DNA from: Marmoricola_A sp963784485
Lineage (GTDB): Bacteria; Actinomycetota; Actinomycetes; Propionibacteriales; Nocardioidaceae
Direction of reading: 5' to 3'
NCBI GenBank assembly: GCA_963784485.1
Contig: CAWARH010000005.1
Span: forward strand, 1,240,001 to 1,304,000
Length of the DNA: 64,000 nt
Shown here: one piece after another, positions 25,350-34,267 of the stretch
How the letters are laid out: each line of letters starts with the position of its first letter
How positions within the stretch are numbered: the first letter of the stretch is position 1
Notes under the pieces: model-generated
What the model was told of the DNA's origin: nothing
What the model saw: only the letters and a program-made list of their open reading frames with translations
The model's database searches: none
Position numbers and translations under genes: made by a program

Positions 25350-26234
25350 GTGGACCCGTCCCGCCGCCTCCCGCCGCACCTGGTCGCCCACGCCCGCAGG
25401 TTCGCCGACGGCGAGCAGGCGGGGACCCAGGCTCGGGACGCCAGCACCGTGGTGCTGGTCAGGGACGGCGACGGGCGACCCGGGGGCCTCGAGGTCTACC
25501 TGCTGCGACGCACCGCCGAGATGGCCTTCGCCGCGGGCTTCTGCGTCTTCCCCGGAGGCGGGGTCGATCCCCGCGACTTCGCCCACGAGATCGGCTGGGC
25601 GGGGCCGTCGGCCCTGGAGTGGGCACACGCTCTGGGGACCACCCAGGAGCACGCCCGGGCACTGGTCTGCGCCGCGGTCCGGGAGACCTTCGAGGAGTCC
25701 GGGGTGCTGCTGGCCGGGCCCACCCCGGACAGCGTGGTGGGCGACACGACGGGTCAGGACTGGGAGGACGACCGGCGGCGGCTGGAGCAGCGCGAGCTGG
25801 CGTTCACCGACTTCCTGGACCGTCGGGGGCTGAGCGTGCGCAGCGACCTCCTGGTCTGGTGGGGGTCGTGGGTGACGCCGGTCTTCGAGCCACGACGCTA
25901 CGACACCCGCTTCTTCGTGGCCGCACTCCCCACCGGCCAGGTCACCCGGGACGTCTCGACCGAGTCCGACCACGTGCTCTGGATGCCGGTCCGGGACGCG
26001 ATCAGGGCGGTCGACGAGGACCGGCTGGCGATGCTGCCGCCGACGTACGCGACCTGTCTGGAGCTGTACGGGCTCACCCGCGCCGACGAGGCGGCGGCCG
26101 TCGCGCCGGCCCGGGACCGTACGCCGATCCTCCCGGAGCTGCAGGTCGACGACCAGGGCGGCTACCTCCGCCTCCCGGACCGGTTGGCCGCGCTCGGTGA
26201 GGCGGTCGCCGTCCATCTGCGGGAGGGCCGGTGA
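25350..26234 (+). CDS. Nudix hydrolase with long insertion
   Basis: The 294-residue protein has FCVFPGGGVDPRDF at 64-77, followed only about 35 residues later by REtFEESGVL (R111 to E116). The Nudix box is therefore split by an insertion containing a predicted helix. This layout resembles NUDT19-like CoA/acyl-CoA diphosphatases. Substrate is likely a nucleoside-diphosphate-linked metabolite, but cannot be set. The GTG start abuts the RidA stop directly; the gene overlaps the next by 4 nt. It is part of the RidA-Nudix-MBL cluster. Confidence 0.8.
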   Translation: MDPSRRLPPHLVAHARRFADGEQAGTQARDASTVVLVRDGDGRPGGLEVYLLRRTAEMAFAAGFCVFPGGGVDPRDFAHEIGWAGPSALEWAHALGTTQEHARALVCAAVRETFEESGVLLAGPTPDSVVGDTTGQDWEDDRRRLEQRELAFTDFLDRRGLSVRSDLLVWWGSWVTPVFEPRRYDTRFFVAALPTGQVTRDVSTESDHVLWMPVRDAIRAVDEDRLAMLPPTYATCLELYGLTRADEAAAVAPARDRTPILPELQVDDQGGYLRLPDRLAALGEAVAVHLREGR

Positions 26235-27025
26235 CCTGGTCGGGAGGCGACGCGGGCCCGCACGCGCGGTGCCTGCTGGCGCCGAACCCGGGCATCATGA
26301 CGCTCGACGGCACCAACACGTGGATCCTGCGCGCCGAGCCGACCGGCCCGTGCGTCGTGGTGGACCCGGGCCCGCTCCACGACGACCACCTCGCGCGGGT
26401 GGCCGAGGAGGCCGGCCGGGTCGACGCGGTGCTGCTCACCCACGGCCACCTCGACCACTCCGCCGGGGCGCGCCGCTTCGCCGAGCGGGTCGGCTGCGGG
26501 GTCCGCGCGCTGGACCCGGCGCACCGGTGGGGCGCCGAGGGACTGACCGACGGCGACGTGGTGGAGGTCGACGGGCTTGAGATCCGGGTCGTCGGCACCC
26601 CCGGGCACACCGCGGACTCCCTGTCGTTCCACCTCCCGGCGGATCGGTCGGTGCTCACCGGGGACACCGTCCTGGGGCGGGGAACCACGGTGGTGGCTCA
26701 TCCCGAGGGGACCCTGGGGGCGTACCTGGGCTCCCTGCACCGGCTGCGGGCGCTGGCCGAGCAGCACGACGTACGCCGGGTCCTGCCGGGTCACGGGCCG
26801 ATCGTCGAGGACGCCCTGTCGGTCCTGGACGGCTATCTCGCGCACCGCCGGGAGCGGTTGGAGCAGGTGCGCGAGGCGGTGGCGGAACTGGGCGACCAGG
26901 CGACCGCGCGGGCGGTCGTCGAGCAGGTGTACGCCGATGTGGACCCCGTGCTGTGGGGCGCCGCGGAGCTGTCCGTGCGGGCCCAGCTGGACTACCTCCG
27001 GGGGCCGCCGGTCACCCGGGGGTAG
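26231..27025 (+). CDS. MBL-fold metallohydrolase
   Basis: The 264-residue metallo-beta-lactamase-fold protein has LLTHGHLDHSAGA at 68-80 (H71, H73, D75, H76), then GTPGHTADSLSFHL and SVLTGDTVLGRGTT. The ending VLPGHGPIVED completes the metal site. It resembles LACTB2-like hydrolases (from memory Rv3677c), possibly acting on thioesters or nucleic acids. An ATG at 26231 overlaps the Nudix stop by 4 nt. A winged-helix-like tail (about 200-264) is common in this branch. Convergent with crp. Confidence 0.9.
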   Translation: MTWSGGDAGPHARCLLAPNPGIMTLDGTNTWILRAEPTGPCVVVDPGPLHDDHLARVAEEAGRVDAVLLTHGHLDHSAGARRFAERVGCGVRALDPAHRWGAEGLTDGDVVEVDGLEIRVVGTPGHTADSLSFHLPADRSVLTGDTVLGRGTTVVAHPEGTLGAYLGSLHRLRALAEQHDVRRVLPGHGPIVEDALSVLDGYLAHRRERLEQVREAVAELGDQATARAVVEQVYADVDPVLWGAAELSVRAQLDYLRGPPVTRG

Positions 27026-27044
27026 GAGTCCGTGCCCGGTGCGG

Positions 27045-27722
27045 CTAGCGAGCGCGCCGGGACAGGCGCTCGATGTCCATCAGCACGACCGAACGCGGCT
27101 CCAGCCGGAGCCACCCGCGAGCCGCGAAGTCGGCCAGTGCCTTGTTGACGGTCTCCCGGGAGGCGCCGACGAGCTGGGCCAGCTCCTCCTGGGTGAGGTC
27201 GTGGTGCACGTGGACGCCGTCGTCTGCGGTGCGGCCGAACCGGTCGGCCAGGTCCAGCAGCGCCTTCGCCACCCGTCCGGGAACGTCGGAGAAGACCAGG
27301 TCGGCCACCACGTCGTTGGCGCGGCGCAGGCGCGAGGCCAGCTGGGAGAGCAAGCCGTGTGCGACGTCGGCACGGCCTTCGAGCCAGCCCAGCATGTCGT
27401 CGTGGGACAAGGAGAAGAACGAGGTGTCGGTGACCGCGGTGACGGTGGCCGACCGGGGACCGGGGTCGAAGAGGGAGAGCTCGCCGAACATCTGCCCGGG
27501 ACCCAGGATGGCCAGCAGGTTCTCCCGGCCGTCCGCGGAGGTCCGGCCGAGCTTCACCTTGCCGTCGGCCACGATGTACAGCTTGTCGCCGGTGTCACCC
27601 TCGTGGAAGAGCACCTCGCCCCGGCGGAGCCTGACCGTCCCGAGAGAGGCGCGGAGAGCGGCGGCGGCCTCGTCGTCCAGGGCGCTGAAGAGGGGTGCCT
27701 GGCGCAGCACGTCGGTGTCCAC
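27045..27722 (-). CDS. crp: CRP/FNR family cAMP-responsive regulator (Crp/GlxR type)
   Basis: The 225-residue regulator has a cyclic-nucleotide-binding domain with GEVLFHEGDTGDKLYIVADG and FGELSLFDPGPRSATVTA. The C-terminal HTH follows, with LTQEELAQLVGASRETVNKAL and ARGWLRLEPRS. It is nearly the length of mycobacterial Crp (224). I chose GTG at 27722, which has AAGGAGGAA seven bases upstream; a longer frame begins within the upstream gap. It should control carbon, respiration and cell-wall genes. It is divergent from nth. A clear two-sided CRP site at its own promoter was not found. Confidence 0.93.
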   Translation of the reverse strand: MDTDVLRQAPLFSALDDEAAAALRASLGTVRLRRGEVLFHEGDTGDKLYIVADGKVKLGRTSADGRENLLAILGPGQMFGELSLFDPGPRSATVTAVTDTSFFSLSHDDMLGWLEGRADVAHGLLSQLASRLRRANDVVADLVFSDVPGRVAKALLDLADRFGRTADDGVHVHHDLTQEELAQLVGASRETVNKALADFAARGWLRLEPRSVVLMDIERLSRRAR

Positions 27723-27921
27723 GGATTCCTCCTTGTCACGGCAGGACCGGCTCGTCGCCACCTGCCCGGGGCTGCACGGGTGGACGCCCGGACCCGTGCA
27801 GCTCGCACCGGCCCGGTGCGTCACGTCACATCTTGTCGCATCCGCCCCCGGCATGGACAATCGCCGCTCCGGCCGCAGGGCACATCCGCGGCCCGTCGGA
27901 GGCCGCCCGTAGGCTGGTGAG
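27723..27921. promoter_or_regulatory. Divergent promoter region, crp and nth
   Basis: This 199-base gap holds the promoters of the leftward crp and rightward nth. One TCACA half-site near 27830 resembles half of the CRP consensus TGTGA-N6-TCACA but lacks its partner. The crp ribosome site is strong. Confidence 0.4.
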
Positions 27922-28626
27922 GTGCCCGAGCCCGCCCGTGACGTCGCCCTGGTCCGCCGGGCCCGGCGGATCGACCGGATCCTCGCCGCGACGTACCCGG
28001 ACGCGCGGGCCGAGCTCGACTTCACCACTCCGTTCGAGCTGCTCGTGGTGACCGTGCTCAGCGCACAGACCACCGACAAGCGGGTCAACACGGTGAGTCC
28101 GGCCCTGTTCGCCGCCTACCCGGACGCGGTTGCGCTCGCCGCCGCGGACCGTGAGCGGGTCGAGGAGATCATCAGGCCGACCGGGTTCTTCCGGGCCAAG
28201 ACCGAGGCGATCCTCACCCTCTCCCAGGCCCTGGTCGAGCGGTACGACGGACAGGTGCCGGGCCGTCTCGCCGACCTCGTGACGCTGCCCGGGGTGGGCC
28301 GCAAGACGGCCAACGTGGTCCTGGGCAACGCGTTCGGGGTGCCGGGGCTCACCGTCGACACCCACTTCGGCAGGCTCGCACGACGGTTGGGGTGGACCGC
28401 GGAGACCGACCCGGTCAAGGTCGAGCACGCAGTCGGGGCGCTGTTCCCCCGGCGGGACTGGACGATGCTCAGCCACCACCTGATCTGGCACGGTCGCCGG
28501 GTGTGCCACGCCCGGACCCCCGCGTGCGGTGCGTGCCCGGTGGCCCGGCTCTGCCCGGCGTACGGCGAGGGGCCCACCGACCCGGTCGAGGCGGCGGCCC
28601 TGGTGCGCACCGAGGGGCGCGCATGA
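27922..28626 (+). CDS. nth: Endonuclease III
   Basis: The 234-residue bifunctional DNA glycosylase/AP lyase has a helix-hairpin-helix LPGVGRKTANVVL with catalytic K128 and VDTHFGRLARRLG with D146. Four cysteines (195, 202, 205, 211; C-x6-C-x2-C-x5-C) hold the [4Fe-4S] cluster. It removes oxidised pyrimidines. The GTG start at 27922 gives MPEPARDVALV. The gene ends in an ATGA overlap with a thioredoxin-like lipoprotein, the order known from mycobacteria. Confidence 0.95.
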   Translation: MPEPARDVALVRRARRIDRILAATYPDARAELDFTTPFELLVVTVLSAQTTDKRVNTVSPALFAAYPDAVALAAADRERVEEIIRPTGFFRAKTEAILTLSQALVERYDGQVPGRLADLVTLPGVGRKTANVVLGNAFGVPGLTVDTHFGRLARRLGWTAETDPVKVEHAVGALFPRRDWTMLSHHLIWHGRRVCHARTPACGACPVARLCPAYGEGPTDPVEAAALVRTEGRA

Positions 28627-29267
28627 GCGTCCGTGGCCGACGACGGACCCCGGCCGGCCTGGCTGGGCTGGTCGCCCTCCTGGTCCTGCTGTCCGGGTGC
28701 GCCGCCGGGGACGCCCTGGTCGCGCCCGACCTGGAGAGCCGGGTCGACGTCGACAACCCCGCGCTGCGGGCGGCGAAGAAGGAGATCGGCGTACGGCCCT
28801 GCCCGACGTCTCCGGGCGAGGGGGACAGCCGCCTGCCGGAGCTCACCCTGCCGTGCCTGGGTGGAGGCTCGCCGGTGCGGCTCAGCGACGTCGCCGGCCC
28901 CGCCGTGGTCAGCCTGTGGGCCTCGTGGTGCTCGTCCTGCCCGGACGAGCTGCCGCTGTTCCAGCGGCTCACCGAGGCCGCCGGCGACCGGCTGACGGTG
29001 CTCGGTGTGGACTACCAGGACACCCAGCCGGGCGCGGCCCTGACGCTGCTGAAGCAGACCGGGGCGACCTTCCCGCAGCTGGCCGACCCAGGAGGTGCGC
29101 TCGCCGACGAGTACAAGATCGTCGGGCTCCCGGGGTTGCTCCTGGTCGACGGCTCGGGCGAGGTCACCTTCCTCCTCCGCCGGATCGACGACTACCCGGA
29201 GCTGGTGGGGCTCGTCCGCCAGCACACCGGTGTCGACGTGGGCTCCGCAATAGGCTCTGCGTCGTGA
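28623..29267 (+). CDS. TlpA/ResA-like thioredoxin-fold lipoprotein
   Basis: The 214-residue exported protein has a basic N-terminus, a hydrophobic run and a lipobox LLSGC with C26 as the acylation site. A thioredoxin fold follows with the redox motif W-C103-S-S-C106. The cis-Pro loop VGLPGLLLVD and the LGVDYQDTQPGAAL segment are also present. A role in disulfide reduction or cytochrome maturation at the cell surface is inferred. From memory Rv3673c occupies the same place between nth and a Nudix gene. It overlaps both neighbours by 4 nt. Confidence 0.9.
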   Translation: MSVRGRRRTPAGLAGLVALLVLLSGCAAGDALVAPDLESRVDVDNPALRAAKKEIGVRPCPTSPGEGDSRLPELTLPCLGGGSPVRLSDVAGPAVVSLWASWCSSCPDELPLFQRLTEAAGDRLTVLGVDYQDTQPGAALTLLKQTGATFPQLADPGGALADEYKIVGLPGLLLVDGSGEVTFLLRRIDDYPELVGLVRQHTGVDVGSAIGSAS

Positions 29268-30049
29268 CCGAGAGCCCCGGCCCGACCGACGAGCGGGCCC
29301 TCCCCGACTGGTTGAACCCGCTCCTGGAGGGTATGCGTGGCCTGCGCAGCGAGGACCTCGGCGGCCTGGCCCCGCCCGCCGGCGGCGCGCCCCGGGAGAG
29401 CGCGGTGCTGGTGCTGTTCGGTGACGGCCCCGAGGGGCCGGACCTGCTGCTGACCGAGCGGGCGCACACCATGCGCTCCCAGCCCGGTCAGGTCTCGTTC
29501 CCCGGCGGGTCGCTGGAGCCCAGGGAGACGCCGGTCGAGGGGGCTCTCCGTGAGGCGCAGGAGGAGACCGGCCTCGACCCGGACGGCGTCGACGTCCTGG
29601 CGGTGCTGCCCCGGCTGTGGCTGCCGCCCCGCGACTTCGCCGTGACCCCGGTCGTGGGCTACTGGCACCACGAGTGCCACGTCCAGGTCACCAACCCGAT
29701 CGAGGTGCACGCGGTGTTCCGGACCCCTTTGCAGCACCTGGGCGACCCCGCCCAGCGGTTCACGATCCGGCACCCGCGCGGCCACGTCGGTCCGGGGTGG
29801 ATGATCGGGCCCGACCGGGACGTCCTGCTGTGGGGCTTCACCGCCGCGATCGTCTCGCGCCTGCTCGACCTCGGCGGGTGGGCCCGCCCGTGGGACCGGT
29901 CCGAGGTGCGGGCCGCCCCGGGGCCGCTGGTGGAGTGGGAGCGGGTGGCCCGGGCGCTGGGCATCGACGTGCCCGCCGGGGAGACCTTCGACCCGGTCGC
30001 CGCGGGGATCGTGCCCGGACCCCTCGGCGAGGGTGACTCCGCGCGGTGA
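29264..30049 (+). CDS. Nudix hydrolase, CoA pyrophosphatase type
   Basis: The 261-residue protein has the UPF0035 stretch LLLTERAHTMRSQPGQVSFP at 61-80. A full Nudix box G82-x5-E88-x7-R96-E97-x2-E100-E101-x-G103-L104 follows. This pairing marks NUDT7/NudL-like CoA and acyl-CoA diphosphatases. The GTG at 29264 overlaps the thioredoxin stop by 4 nt. It continues directly (GTGA overlap) into the marP gene, the conserved Rv3672c-Rv3671c order as I recall it. Confidence 0.9.
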   Translation: MTESPGPTDERALPDWLNPLLEGMRGLRSEDLGGLAPPAGGAPRESAVLVLFGDGPEGPDLLLTERAHTMRSQPGQVSFPGGSLEPRETPVEGALREAQEETGLDPDGVDVLAVLPRLWLPPRDFAVTPVVGYWHHECHVQVTNPIEVHAVFRTPLQHLGDPAQRFTIRHPRGHVGPGWMIGPDRDVLLWGFTAAIVSRLLDLGGWARPWDRSEVRAAPGPLVEWERVARALGIDVPAGETFDPVAAGIVPGPLGEGDSAR

Positions 30050-31218
30050 ACTTCCTCGACCTACTCCTTCTCCTGGTCGTCCTCGCCTACGCCGTCTCGG
30101 GCTACTGGCAGGGCTTCATCACCGGGGCCTTCGCCACCGTGGGCCTGCTGCTGGGCGGCGTCCTCGGCGTGTGGGTCGCGCCACGTCTGCTCGGCGACGC
30201 CGACCCCTCGGTGTGGGTCTCGCTCGGTGCGCTCTTCGTGGTGCTCGTGAGCGCCTCGTTCGGGCAGGCCCTGCTGCAGTTCGTGGGTGCCCGGATCCGG
30301 GCCAGGATCACCTGGCAGCCGGTGCGCTCCCTCGACGCGGTCGGCGGAGCGGCCCTGAGCGTGGTCGCGGTGCTCGTGGTGACCTGGGCGCTCGGGGTGG
30401 CGGTCACCGGCGCCCGGTTGCCGTGGGTGACCCAGGAGGTGCGCGACTCGGAGGTCCTGAGCCGGGTCAACGACGTGATGCCGGAGCGGGTGGTGTCCGC
30501 CCTGGACTCCTTCAACGACGTGGTCGGGTCCAGCGTCTTCCCCCGGTACCTCGAGCCGTTCGCCCGGGAGAACATCGTGCAGGTCGGTCGTCCGCCGGCC
30601 GGGATCGCGCGTGACCCCGAGGTGGCGGCCGCGGCCGCCGCGGTGGTGAAGATCCGTGGCGAGAGCTCGTGCGGGCGCGGGGTGGAGGGCACCGGCTTCC
30701 TCTACTCGCCTACCCGGGTCATGACCAACGCCCACGTCGTCGCCGGTGTCGGTGCCCCCCGGGTCATGGTCGACGACGCCGAGGTGGAGTCCACCGTCGT
30801 CTACTACAACCCCGACCTCGACATCGCGGTCCTGGCGATCGAGGACGTCGGTCTGCCGCACCTCGCCTTCGACCGCGGCGGGCAGCCGCGGGAGGCCGGT
30901 GCGGTGCTGGGCTTCCCCCAGGACGGCCCGTACGACGTCCAGGGCGCCAGGATCCGCTCGGAGCAGCGCCTGCGCAGTCCGGACATCTACGGCGACGGCA
31001 CGGTGGTGCGGGAGGTGTTCTCCCTCCGGGCACTGGTCCGGCCGGGCAACTCCGGCGGACCCCTGGTGTCCGAGGACGGTGAGGTGCTCGGTGTCGTGTT
31101 CGCAGCCTCGGTCACCGACCCGTCGACCGGGTACGCCCTCACCGCGGAGCAGGTGTCCGAGGCGGCCGCCCGAGCCTTGACCAGCAGCGCAGAGGTCAGC
31201 AGCGGCGGCTGCGCCTGA
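30046..31218 (+). CDS. marP: MarP-like membrane serine protease
   Basis: The 390-residue protein has four hydrophobic segments in its first 125 residues (a CvpA-type membrane domain), a linker, then an extracytoplasmic chymotrypsin-like protease. The catalytic triad is H230 (TNAHVVAG), D259 (NPDLDIAVL) and S336 (GNSGGPLV). C209 and C389 would form the conserved stabilising disulfide. In mycobacteria MarP is needed for acid resistance and cleaves peptidoglycan enzymes. The GTG start at 30046 overlaps the Nudix stop. A small hairpin (31230-31245) separates it from the convergent sugar dehydrogenase. Confidence 0.92.
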   Translation: MNFLDLLLLLVVLAYAVSGYWQGFITGAFATVGLLLGGVLGVWVAPRLLGDADPSVWVSLGALFVVLVSASFGQALLQFVGARIRARITWQPVRSLDAVGGAALSVVAVLVVTWALGVAVTGARLPWVTQEVRDSEVLSRVNDVMPERVVSALDSFNDVVGSSVFPRYLEPFARENIVQVGRPPAGIARDPEVAAAAAAVVKIRGESSCGRGVEGTGFLYSPTRVMTNAHVVAGVGAPRVMVDDAEVESTVVYYNPDLDIAVLAIEDVGLPHLAFDRGGQPREAGAVLGFPQDGPYDVQGARIRSEQRLRSPDIYGDGTVVREVFSLRALVRPGNSGGPLVSEDGEVLGVVFAASVTDPSTGYALTAEQVSEAAARALTSSAEVSSGGCA

Positions 31219-31229
31219 CCGCTCGCCGG

Positions 31230-31245
31230 CCCCGCAACCGCGGGG
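31230..31245. terminator. Short hairpin between convergent marP and dehydrogenase genes
   Basis: The stem CCCCGC/GCGGGG (31230-31235 with 31240-31245) has an AACC loop. It sits exactly between the stop codons of the convergent genes, so it may end both. The stem is short and no T tract is present. Confidence 0.4.
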
Positions 31246-32559
31246 TCAGACGGTCGTGCAGGTGACCCGGTCGCCCAGGTGGTACGTCGCGTCCAGGACG
31301 CGCGCCGCGCCGTTCAACCACTCGACCCCGACGCCGGGGTGCAGGGTGTGCACGAGCACGAGGTCCCACTCCTGCCATGCCGGTCGCTCGATCCGCGGCA
31401 CGGGTCGGCCCTCGATGAGGACCGAGTCGACCAGGGCATCGGCGTAGCTGACGTCGGCTCCTGAGCCCCTCAGCCGCCTCATGATCTCCACGGCCGGCGA
31501 CTCGCGAACGTCGGCGACTCCCGGCTTGTAGGACACCCCGAGCACGAGAACGCGGGCCCCGCGCACCGGGATTCCGGCCTCGGCCAGCACGTCCGAGGCC
31601 GCGTCGACCACCCGTCCTGGCCGGGCCGCGATCGCGCGCATGGCCGTCTCCACCACCGGGGCCTCGACACGGTCGGCGCGCAGCTGCCACAGGAGATAGT
31701 GCGGGTCGCAGGGGATGCAGTGCCCCCCCACCCCCGGCCCGGGGGAGAACGGCATGAACCCGTAGGGCTTGGTCGAGGCCGCCGCAATGACCTCGGTGAC
31801 GTCGATGCCCATCCGTCGACAGACGTCGGCCATCTCGTTGGCGTAGGCGATGTTGACCGCGCGAAAGGTGTTCTCGTGCAGCTTGGTCATCTCGGCGGCC
31901 TCCAGCGAGGAGACCACGTGGACGGTCGGGGCGGTCGTGCGCAGGACCCGCGTCGCGGCCGCGGCGCACTCTGCGGTCTGACCGCCAACCACCCGCGGTG
32001 TGAGCTCGACAGGGAACTCGTGGTTGCCCGGGTCGATCCGCTCAGGCGAGAACGCGACGTGCACGTCCGTGCCGGGTAGGAGACCACGCTCGAGCAAGGG
32101 TGCGACGAGCAGCTCCCGCGTCGTCCCCACGAAGCTGGTCGAGGTCAGGATGACGACCTGGCCGGCGACGACGTTCTCGGTCACGGTTCGGCAGGCCGAG
32201 CGAAGCGCGGTGAGGTCGGGCACCAGGTGCTCGTCCACGGGAGTGGGCACGCAGACCAGGATCGCGTCCACCTCGCGGAGCCGCTCCGCGTCGCCGGAGA
32301 CCTCGAAGCGACTGTCGCCGCGCAGGCGGTCCAAGCGGTCCAGGTCGCGGGGGAGGAGGTCCACGGTGCCGTTGCGGATCGCCCAGCGGCGTTCCGGGCT
32401 GGTGTCCAACCCGATCACCCTGCCTCCTGCGGCGACGAACGCCAAGGCGGTAGGGAGACCGACGTACCCGAGCCCGACGACGCCGAGCGTGAGCGTGTCG
32501 AGGGGGGCGTGTGCGAGGGGGGCGTGGTCGTCGGAGACGAGACCGAGGGTGTCAGGCAT
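31246..32559 (-). CDS. UDP-N-acetylhexosamine (GlcNAc/ManNAc) 6-dehydrogenase
   Basis: The 437-residue enzyme of the UDPG/GDP-mannose dehydrogenase family has the NAD-binding VVGLGYVGLPTALAF at 27-41 and FSPERIDPGN at 170-179. K226 and the catalytic C281 lie in EMTKLHEN and GGHCIPCDPHYLLW. The SPERxDPGN and GGHCIPxDPxY motifs fit WbpA/WecC-type enzymes that oxidise UDP-GlcNAc or UDP-ManNAc to the uronic acid, rather than UDP-glucose dehydrogenase. I chose ATG 32559 (preceded by GGAAGCAAGG); the upstream 36-residue extension is not conserved. It is divergent from the secreted repeat protein and the polymerase genes, so I infer it supplies the polymer's uronic acid. Confidence 0.85.
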   Translation of the reverse strand: MPDTLGLVSDDHAPLAHAPLDTLTLGVVGLGYVGLPTALAFVAAGGRVIGLDTSPERRWAIRNGTVDLLPRDLDRLDRLRGDSRFEVSGDAERLREVDAILVCVPTPVDEHLVPDLTALRSACRTVTENVVAGQVVILTSTSFVGTTRELLVAPLLERGLLPGTDVHVAFSPERIDPGNHEFPVELTPRVVGGQTAECAAAATRVLRTTAPTVHVVSSLEAAEMTKLHENTFRAVNIAYANEMADVCRRMGIDVTEVIAAASTKPYGFMPFSPGPGVGGHCIPCDPHYLLWQLRADRVEAPVVETAMRAIAARPGRVVDAASDVLAEAGIPVRGARVLVLGVSYKPGVADVRESPAVEIMRRLRGSGADVSYADALVDSVLIEGRPVPRIERPAWQEWDLVLVHTLHPGVGVEWLNGAARVLDATYHLGDRVTCTTV

Positions 32560-32749
32560 GCCTTGCTTCCGAAAGTCGGACGGTTGAGGGTCACGTCCCG
32601 CATCGGCGCAGGGACGGCGAGCCTGAGTAAAGAAGTCGGGCCAGTTCTCCTCAGGCTCCCGGCGCACCCGCCGACGCTGATGAGGGATGGATCTCCTCTG
32701 AGGGAGGTCGATACCCGGCCCGACTCCCTCGACTCAAGGATCACCTGCG
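32560..32749. promoter_or_regulatory. Divergent promoter region of the polysaccharide module
   Basis: A 190-base gap separates the leftward dehydrogenase and rightward repeat-protein genes, so their promoters lie here. An AAGGAT sequence precedes the ATG at 32750. No recognisable operator was found. Confidence 0.35.
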
Positions 32750-34264
32750 ATGACCGCATCTCGCTCTCGGCAATCGACACGCCGACTCATGCTTCTGCTC
32801 ACGTCGACCACGGCACTCCTCCCCCTGGCAACCATGGCGCCGGCATTCGCCTCGAGCCCTTCGCTCGCAGTGGTCTGCGACAGCGTGTCCCTCGACGTGC
32901 CCCGCAACGAGACCTTGTCCTTCGACCTCTCCTGCTCGACGACCGAGGGTGACCCGGTCGACGGGTTCGTCCTCGTCTCGGGCCCGACCAAGGCCGAGTC
33001 GTTCAGTCTCGACGGAGAGACCGGCCACGTGGAGTACCGTTCGCTGCCCTCGGGCGTCGGTGCGGACACCTTCAGGTTCTACGGCTACGTCACCGGGCTG
33101 GGTCAGAGCCCGACCACGACGGCCGGCCTGGACCTGCACAACACCCGTCCCGAGTGCCTGCCGGTGGCCCCCGTGACCGGGCCCCACGACGCCAGGATCG
33201 ACGTCGAGCTGGAGTGCGGGGATGCGGATGGCGACCCGCTCCAGCTCAGTCTGGGCACGCTGGGTGCGGCGCACGGCAGCGTCGAGATCGACGGGGGCAT
33301 GGTTGCGTACACCCCGGCTGCCCACTTCACCGGCGTTGACTCCTTCACGCTGGTGGCCGACGACGGTGCGGACCGGTCCGACGAGGTGGACGTCGAGGTG
33401 ACCGTGACCAACGCCCGGCCCACCTGCTCGGCTGGGACGATCGAGGTCAGCCACGACCGCACCACCAGCATCCTCGTGGACTGCGCCGACGGCGACGGTG
33501 ACGCCCTTGCCCTGTCGGTGAGCGCACCGGCCCAGCACGGAACCGTCCGGAGCGTCCTCGGCGGACTCTCCTACAAGCCCGAACGCGGCTATCTCGGCAC
33601 GGACACCTTCAAGGTGATCGCCGGCGACGGTCTCGCCACCTCCGCCCCCGCCCGCATCACGTTCGAGGTGGGCAACGCGCGGCCGACGTGTGCCTCAGGC
33701 ATGTCCTACACCACTGTAGGACGACTCGGCTTCGACCTGGACTGCGCCGACGCCGACGGCGACGACCTCGCAGTGGTCGTCAAGGACCGGCCCGAGCACG
33801 GTGTCCTGCGCCTGCGAGGCGACCACGTGAGCTATGTCCCTGACGTCGGCTTCGTTGGACGCGACGTCTTCGCGCTGGCCGCCGACGACGGCCTCGAGGT
33901 GTCCCGCACCAGGTCCGTCGAGGTCCGGGTCAGGTCGTCCCGACCCGAGGTCGCCAACGGACTGCTGACCGAGCGGAGCGTCTTCCTCGACCTGGTGCTG
34001 CCGGTCTCGGCGGAGGACGTGGCCGGCCGGGTGACAGTCAAGATCCCTGTGGGGAAGCGCAGCGTCGAGGCGACCTCTCGCTTCGACATCTCGGGCAGTG
34101 ACCCGGCGAGGGTTGCTCTCGATCTCACCCGGTCCGAACGTCGACTCCTGTCGCGGCTCGACGACAACCGCGTCCACGCTCGGGTGTTCTTCGTCCACGA
34201 CGACTTCGCCGGGCGGACTGACCGCCATGACGAACGCGTTGCCCTCAAGAACGCCCAGCAGTGA
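32750..34264 (+). CDS. Secreted Ig/cadherin-like tandem-repeat protein
   Basis: The 504-residue protein has a basic start and hydrophobic h-region (13-28) with a likely cleavage near APAFA/S (34-35). Four tandem beta-rich repeats of about 88 residues follow (about 42-131, 132-221, 222-309, 310-396). Repeats 2-4 share R-P-x-C, then C-x-D-x-D-G-D-x-L (calcium-binding-like), H-G-x-V and Y-x-P-x-x-x-F/Y-x-G-x-D-x-F. Each has a Cys pair (136/156, 226/245, 314/332), suggesting one disulfide per domain. Repeat 1 is degenerate. The C-terminal about 105 residues differ. It resembles cadherin-like or VCBS surface modules. There is no sortase motif or membrane anchor, so a secreted glycan-binding role is inferred. 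Confidence 0.75.
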   Translation: MTASRSRQSTRRLMLLLTSTTALLPLATMAPAFASSPSLAVVCDSVSLDVPRNETLSFDLSCSTTEGDPVDGFVLVSGPTKAESFSLDGETGHVEYRSLPSGVGADTFRFYGYVTGLGQSPTTTAGLDLHNTRPECLPVAPVTGPHDARIDVELECGDADGDPLQLSLGTLGAAHGSVEIDGGMVAYTPAAHFTGVDSFTLVADDGADRSDEVDVEVTVTNARPTCSAGTIEVSHDRTTSILVDCADGDGDALALSVSAPAQHGTVRSVLGGLSYKPERGYLGTDTFKVIAGDGLATSAPARITFEVGNARPTCASGMSYTTVGRLGFDLDCADADGDDLAVVVKDRPEHGVLRLRGDHVSYVPDVGFVGRDVFALAADDGLEVSRTRSVEVRVRSSRPEVANGLLTERSVFLDLVLPVSAEDVAGRVTVKIPVGKRSVEATSRFDISGSDPARVALDLTRSERRLLSRLDDNRVHARVFFVHDDFAGRTDRHDERVALKNAQQ

Positions 34265-34267
34265 CTC

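Noticed and set aside
27723..27921. CRP-binding site in front of crp
   Set aside because: Only a single TCACA half-site is present, with no TGTGA at the required spacing.
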